Source: Synechococcus sp. A18-25c
GTDB lineage: Bacteria; Cyanobacteriota; Cyanobacteriia; PCC-6307; Cyanobiaceae
Assembly (NCBI RefSeq): GCF_014280035.1
Contig: NZ_CP047957.1
Location: 558,001-622,000, forward strand
Length of the DNA: 64,000 nucleotides
Reading direction: 5' to 3'
In this document: piece after piece, positions 61,144 to 64,000 of the stretch
Layout of the letters: the number at the start of each line of letters is the position of its first letter
How positions within the stretch are numbered: position 1 is the first letter of the stretch
The notes under the pieces: model-generated
Told to the model about the DNA's origin: nothing
Seen by the model: only the letters and a program-made list of their open reading frames with translations
The model's database searches: none
Program-made: the position numbers and the translations under genes

Positions 61144-63034
61144 GCTCAAGCCAGCGTTCCTCGCTGTTGTTCAGCGTCTCCAGCAGAGTGGCCAACTCCT
61201 GACTGAGGCTTGTCAGATCGCCTGTCCCTGAGGCGATGGCCTGCGCAAGTTCTGTTTTGCGTTGCTCCATCTGGGGCAGCTCGCGTTCCAGTGATTCCAG
61301 CTCCTTGGACTCCTTGAAACTGCGCCGTCGTGGGCCATCGCTGGGTTTCGGAGAAGCTTTTTTCTTGCCGGCCACATTCGTTCGGCTGCGATTGGCTTGG
61401 TCCGCAGCCGCTTTCTCCAGCTCGCGTCGGTAATCCAGGAACGCGCTGTAGTTGCCTTCGAAGCGTTCCAGTCGTCCAGCCTCGAAGCAGAAAAGGCGAT
61501 CGACCGTGCGATCTAGGAAGTAGCGGTCGTGTGACACCACCACCACACAGCCACGGAAGTCTTCGAGTAGGTCTTCTAGGACGCTCAGAGTTTGCACATC
61601 AAGGTCGTTCGTGGGTTCATCCAGCAGGAGCACATTCGGCGCCTGAATCAACATCCGGCAGAGGCTCAGACGCCGGCGCTCTCCACCCGACAACTTGCTG
61701 AGGGGGCTGTGCTGCTGGGCGGGGGGGAAGAGGAAGCGCTCCAGCAACTGAGAGGCGCTCAACTGTTCCCCACCAAGGTCAATCCTGGATGCGGCCTCTT
61801 CGATGAATTCGATCACCTTGCGTTCCAGCCCACGACCTTCGGTGAGTGCATCGGTGTGTTGATCGAGATAGCCCAGGTGAACGGTCTCACCAAGGCGCAG
61901 GCTGCCGCCGGTGACGTCGCGTCGTCCCGCGATCAGGTCCAGCAGGGTGGACTTGCCGCTGCCGTTGGGGCCGATGATTCCGACGCGATCCTCTGGGCTG
62001 AAGCTGTAGGTGAAATCCTGAAGCAGCACTGGGCCGTCCGGGGTGCCGTCGGCCGTGACCATCAGCTGTTCCGCTTCGATGGCGAGCTTGCCGATCCGGC
62101 GGCTCACACTGCTCATCTCCAGCTGGGCACGACCCTGTTTCACCGGCGCTTCGCGCATGGCCTCGATCCGCTGGATCCGGGCTTTTTGCTTGGTGCTGCG
62201 TGCCTTAGGGCCTTGCCGCAGCCAGGCCAGCTCCCGGCGCATCACGCTTTTGAAGCGTGCGGCTTCCGCTGCGTCGGCCACCTCCTGCTCCGCCTTGCGT
62301 TGGAGATAGGTGCTGTAGTTGCCCTCGATGCTGGTGGCCTGACCGCGGTTCACCTCCACAATCCGTCGTGTCACCCGGTCGAGCACGTAGCGGTCGTGGG
62401 TGACCAGCACCACCGCTCCGGGGTAGCGATCCAGCCAGCTCTGCAGCCACTCCACAGCAGCGGCGTCGAGGTGGTTTGTCGGTTCATCGAGCAAGAGCAC
62501 ATCCGGGCTGGCCACGAGGGCCGAGGCCAGCCCAACGCGTTTGCGATACCCCCCGGACAGATCCTCCACTGGTCGATGCAGATCACTAATGCCCAGGCGT
62601 TGCAACACCTCTTGGCACTGTTGCTCCAATCCCCAGGCACCCTCTTCATCCATGCGCTCGCTCAGGGCGCCGAGCTCCTTCATCGCCACCGCGTTCTCGG
62701 GATCACGGGCCACGGCCTCCGACACCGCACTGAATCGCAGCAGCAGCTCACGCTTTTCTCCACAGCCGGCGAGCACCTGTTCCAGCACTGTTAGGCCTGG
62801 CTCCACAACGCTGTCCTGACCGACCAGTTCCACGCGCAGCCGCGATGAGCAGCGACGTTCTCCACCCCCTAGGGGTTCCTTGCCCGACAACACCCGCAGC
62901 AGGGTGGATTTACCGGCACCGTTGGGACCGATCAGTCCCACGCGGTCATTGTCACGGATGTGGAGCGTGAGGTCCTCGAACAGGGTTCGGATGCCGAAAT
63001 CCTTGGAGGCATCAACCAGGCTGATCAGACTCAC
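61124..63034 (-). CDS. ABC-F family ATPase (tandem ABC domains)
   Basis: 636 aa from a GTG at 63034 that overlaps the upstream stop (GTGA); the frame continues to 63535 but that part is the shadow of the membrane protein gene. Two ABC domains: GPNGAGKSTLLRV, LSGGYRKRVGLA and LLLDEPTNHLD, then [26 protein letters not shown] and LLLDEPTNDLD. No membrane helices; a C-terminal Lys/Arg-rich tail and coiled coil. ABC-F proteins act on the ribosome (Uup/EttA-like). Confidence 0.93.
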   Translation of the reverse strand: MSLISLVDASKDFGIRTLFEDLTLHIRDNDRVGLIGPNGAGKSTLLRVLSGKEPLGGGERRCSSRLRVELVGQDSVVEPGLTVLEQVLAGCGEKRELLLRFSAVSEAVARDPENAVAMKELGALSERMDEEGAWGLEQQCQEVLQRLGISDLHRPVEDLSGGYRKRVGLASALVASPDVLLLDEPTNHLDAAAVEWLQSWLDRYPGAVVLVTHDRYVLDRVTRRIVEVNRGQATSIEGNYSTYLQRKAEQEVADAAEAARFKSVMRRELAWLRQGPKARSTKQKARIQRIEAMREAPVKQGRAQLEMSSVSRRIGKLAIEAEQLMVTADGTPDGPVLLQDFTYSFSPEDRVGIIGPNGSGKSTLLDLIAGRRDVTGGSLRLGETVHLGYLDQHTDALTEGRGLERKVIEFIEEAASRIDLGGEQLSASQLLERFLFPPAQQHSPLSKLSGGERRRLSLCRMLIQAPNVLLLDEPTNDLDVQTLSVLEDLLEDFRGCVVVVSHDRYFLDRTVDRLFCFEAGRLERFEGNYSAFLDYRRELEKAAADQANRSRTNVAGKKKASPKPSDGPRRRSFKESKELESLERELPQMEQRKTELAQAIASGTGDLTSLSQELATLLETLNNSEERWLELSELAP

Positions 63035-63669
63035 GGGTTGGCGACTTGGCGCTGGGCGTCCAGATAAGCAAACACGCTCTTGTCTCCCACGTCGGCCGCT
63101 GCGTCCATGCCGAATTTGCGCATCGACAGCACCAGGAGCAGCAGGGCGGCAATGAGCATTAGCCCCATGCAGCTGCTGGTGCCGACCAGGCCCGTTAACC
63201 GGCCCAGAAGGGCGATCGGCAGCAACAGGGTGAGGCCAACAGCTTCCGGGCGTCTGAAGCAGAAAAATTCTTTGAACCCAATGCCGGTCAATGCCGCGAA
63301 CAGGGGGCCGACGGCCAGAATCCAAAGGGGATTGAGGCCAAGGGTCTGGAGGGCTTGGCCCGGTGAGACCTTCCACATCAGCACCAACCACCCCAGGCAG
63401 CCCATCAACCAAAAGAGTTGCAGCGCTTGATGCAGTGGGCGCAGGTAGATATGAATCCACTGCAAGGCCAAGCCAAGCCCGATGCAGAGCGGCATTAGCC
63501 AGACCCAGGCCCACTGGCTGCCGATCAGCCACCAATGGAGAAGGCCTGCGGTCATGGCGATGCCGCTGATGAGCAGGCAGAACCGGTAGCGCTGTACCTC
63601 CGCACGATCCGAGGCGGTGATTGTGAACGGCCCGTACACACCGTCGAACTGGGGATCGGCCATGGTCAT
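63031..63669 (-). CDS. DUF2301 family membrane protein
   Basis: 212 aa from 63669 (an ATG at 63663 is also possible, starting MADPQFDGVYGPFTITASDR). About six membrane helices with LLHWWLIGSQWAWVWL and the GFKEFFCFRRPEAVGLTLLL block typical of this cyanobacterial/proteobacterial family. Function unknown. Overlaps both neighbours by 4 nt, so it forms one transcription unit with them. Confidence 0.8.
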   Translation of the reverse strand: MTMADPQFDGVYGPFTITASDRAEVQRYRFCLLISGIAMTAGLLHWWLIGSQWAWVWLMPLCIGLGLALQWIHIYLRPLHQALQLFWLMGCLGWLVLMWKVSPGQALQTLGLNPLWILAVGPLFAALTGIGFKEFFCFRRPEAVGLTLLLPIALLGRLTGLVGTSSCMGLMLIAALLLLVLSMRKFGMDAAADVGDKSVFAYLDAQRQVANP

Positions 63670-64000
63670 GGCTGCGGGACTGGTTGATTCACCAGTGTGC
63701 TCAAGCTCGGTCCATCCGGGACGATCCCCCCGGGATGGAGCGGGAACAGGGCGCCGAAGTAGTCATGACGCCAGGCCGCGGCATCACAAGTGGAGGCCAC
63801 TCCCGGCAGGTTGAGGAACCGCTGTCTCCAGGTCCATAGTGCTGGGAACATCCACAGCGGCTGGGCACTACAGCCGAACAAGGGGGCGTACACACTTTCC
63901 CAGCGAATCAAGGTCGGAAAAAGGCGCACATCCGCAAGGGTTAGGACCTCCCCGCACAGCCATGGCCCTGTTCGACGCAACGCCACTTCGGTGTGCTGCA
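63666..64000 (-). CDS. Glutathionyl-hydroquinone reductase, C-terminal part (partial)
   Basis: About 111 residues to the right edge. GPWLCGEVLTLADVRLFPTL, then IRWESVYAPLFGC, LPGVASTCDAAAWRHDYFGA and the ending HPGGIVPDGPSLS match the helical C-terminal domain of ECM4/YqjG-type omega-class glutathione transferases, which reduce glutathionyl-hydroquinones. The N-terminal thioredoxin domain lies outside the window. Confidence 0.85.
   Translation of the reverse strand, partial: QHTEVALRRTGPWLCGEVLTLADVRLFPTLIRWESVYAPLFGCSAQPLWMFPALWTWRQRFLNLPGVASTCDAAAWRHDYFGALFPLHPGGIVPDGPSLSTLVNQPVPQP

Noticed and set aside
61124-63535. 803-codon open frame for the ABC-F gene
   Set aside because: The first 167 codons lie over the DUF2301 gene in another frame and show no family similarity; the GTG at 63034 with a GTGA overlap is the proper start.

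Overview
The window looks like a chromosomal segment of a marine picocyanobacterium of the Synechococcus/Cyanobium lineage (alpha-cyanobacteria). The evidence is a phycobilisome linker and a phycobiliprotein lyase, psbX, ycf66, a high-light-inducible protein, the SufR-controlled suf operon with ftrC, a BicA-like bicarbonate transporter, a CP12-like protein, and a circularly permuted two-piece tmRNA whose tag ends in APVAA. Genes are densely packed, with many 1-8 nt overlaps and several GTG or TTG starts. No insertion sequence, prophage or CRISPR array is visible.

Layout. 1-5 kb: a two-domain phospholipase-D-like lipoprotein with an EF-hand, a DUF4912 protein, the rod-core linker cpcG and a cpcS/cpeS-type lyase. 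4.8-11.1 kb: sufR divergent from ftrC-sufBCDS, with a perfect palindrome between them. 11-24.7 kb: a GltS-type carrier, an mtnA/class II aldolase pair for methylthioribose salvage, an S9 peptidase, def, rpsU, a ComM/YifB ATPase, a HIT protein, an SbmA/BacA-type ABC exporter, hli, two beta-propeller-like lipoproteins and ycf66. 24.7-36 kb: psbX, yggT, accC, tRNA-Leu(GAG), an LpxB-related transferase, msrB, a PRC-barrel protein, smc, a membrane-protein pair and an RlmL-like methyltransferase.

36.1-50 kb begins at the permuted ssrA and is an accessory island: short genes, long gaps, decayed copies and AT-rich stretches. It holds three prochlorosin-like (Nif11-leader) precursor peptides with near-identical leaders and unrelated cores, an associated double-glycine peptide, decayed copies of both, a matrixin-type secreted protease, several small proteins found only by reading between the longer ORFs, and a two-gene unit of an alpha/beta hydrolase lacking its nucleophile and a thioredoxin-reductase-like flavoenzyme lacking the usual NADPH motifs. 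That unit converges on flavodoxin.

50-64 kb returns to core genes: a TerB-like protein, a BicA/SulP transporter, a secreted thioredoxin-fold protein, a CbpA-type DnaJ, hemB, a VOC protein, mutS2, a MalK-type ABC ATPase, obgE, a CP12-like protein, an ABC-F ATPase, a DUF2301 membrane protein and the C-terminus of a glutathionyl-hydroquinone reductase.

The most interesting parts are the lantipeptide-type precursor family with no modification enzyme in the window, the redox unit at 46.9-49.3 kb, the suf-ftrC operon with its candidate SufR operator, and the two-piece tmRNA. All assignments come from reading the sequence; no database search was run.
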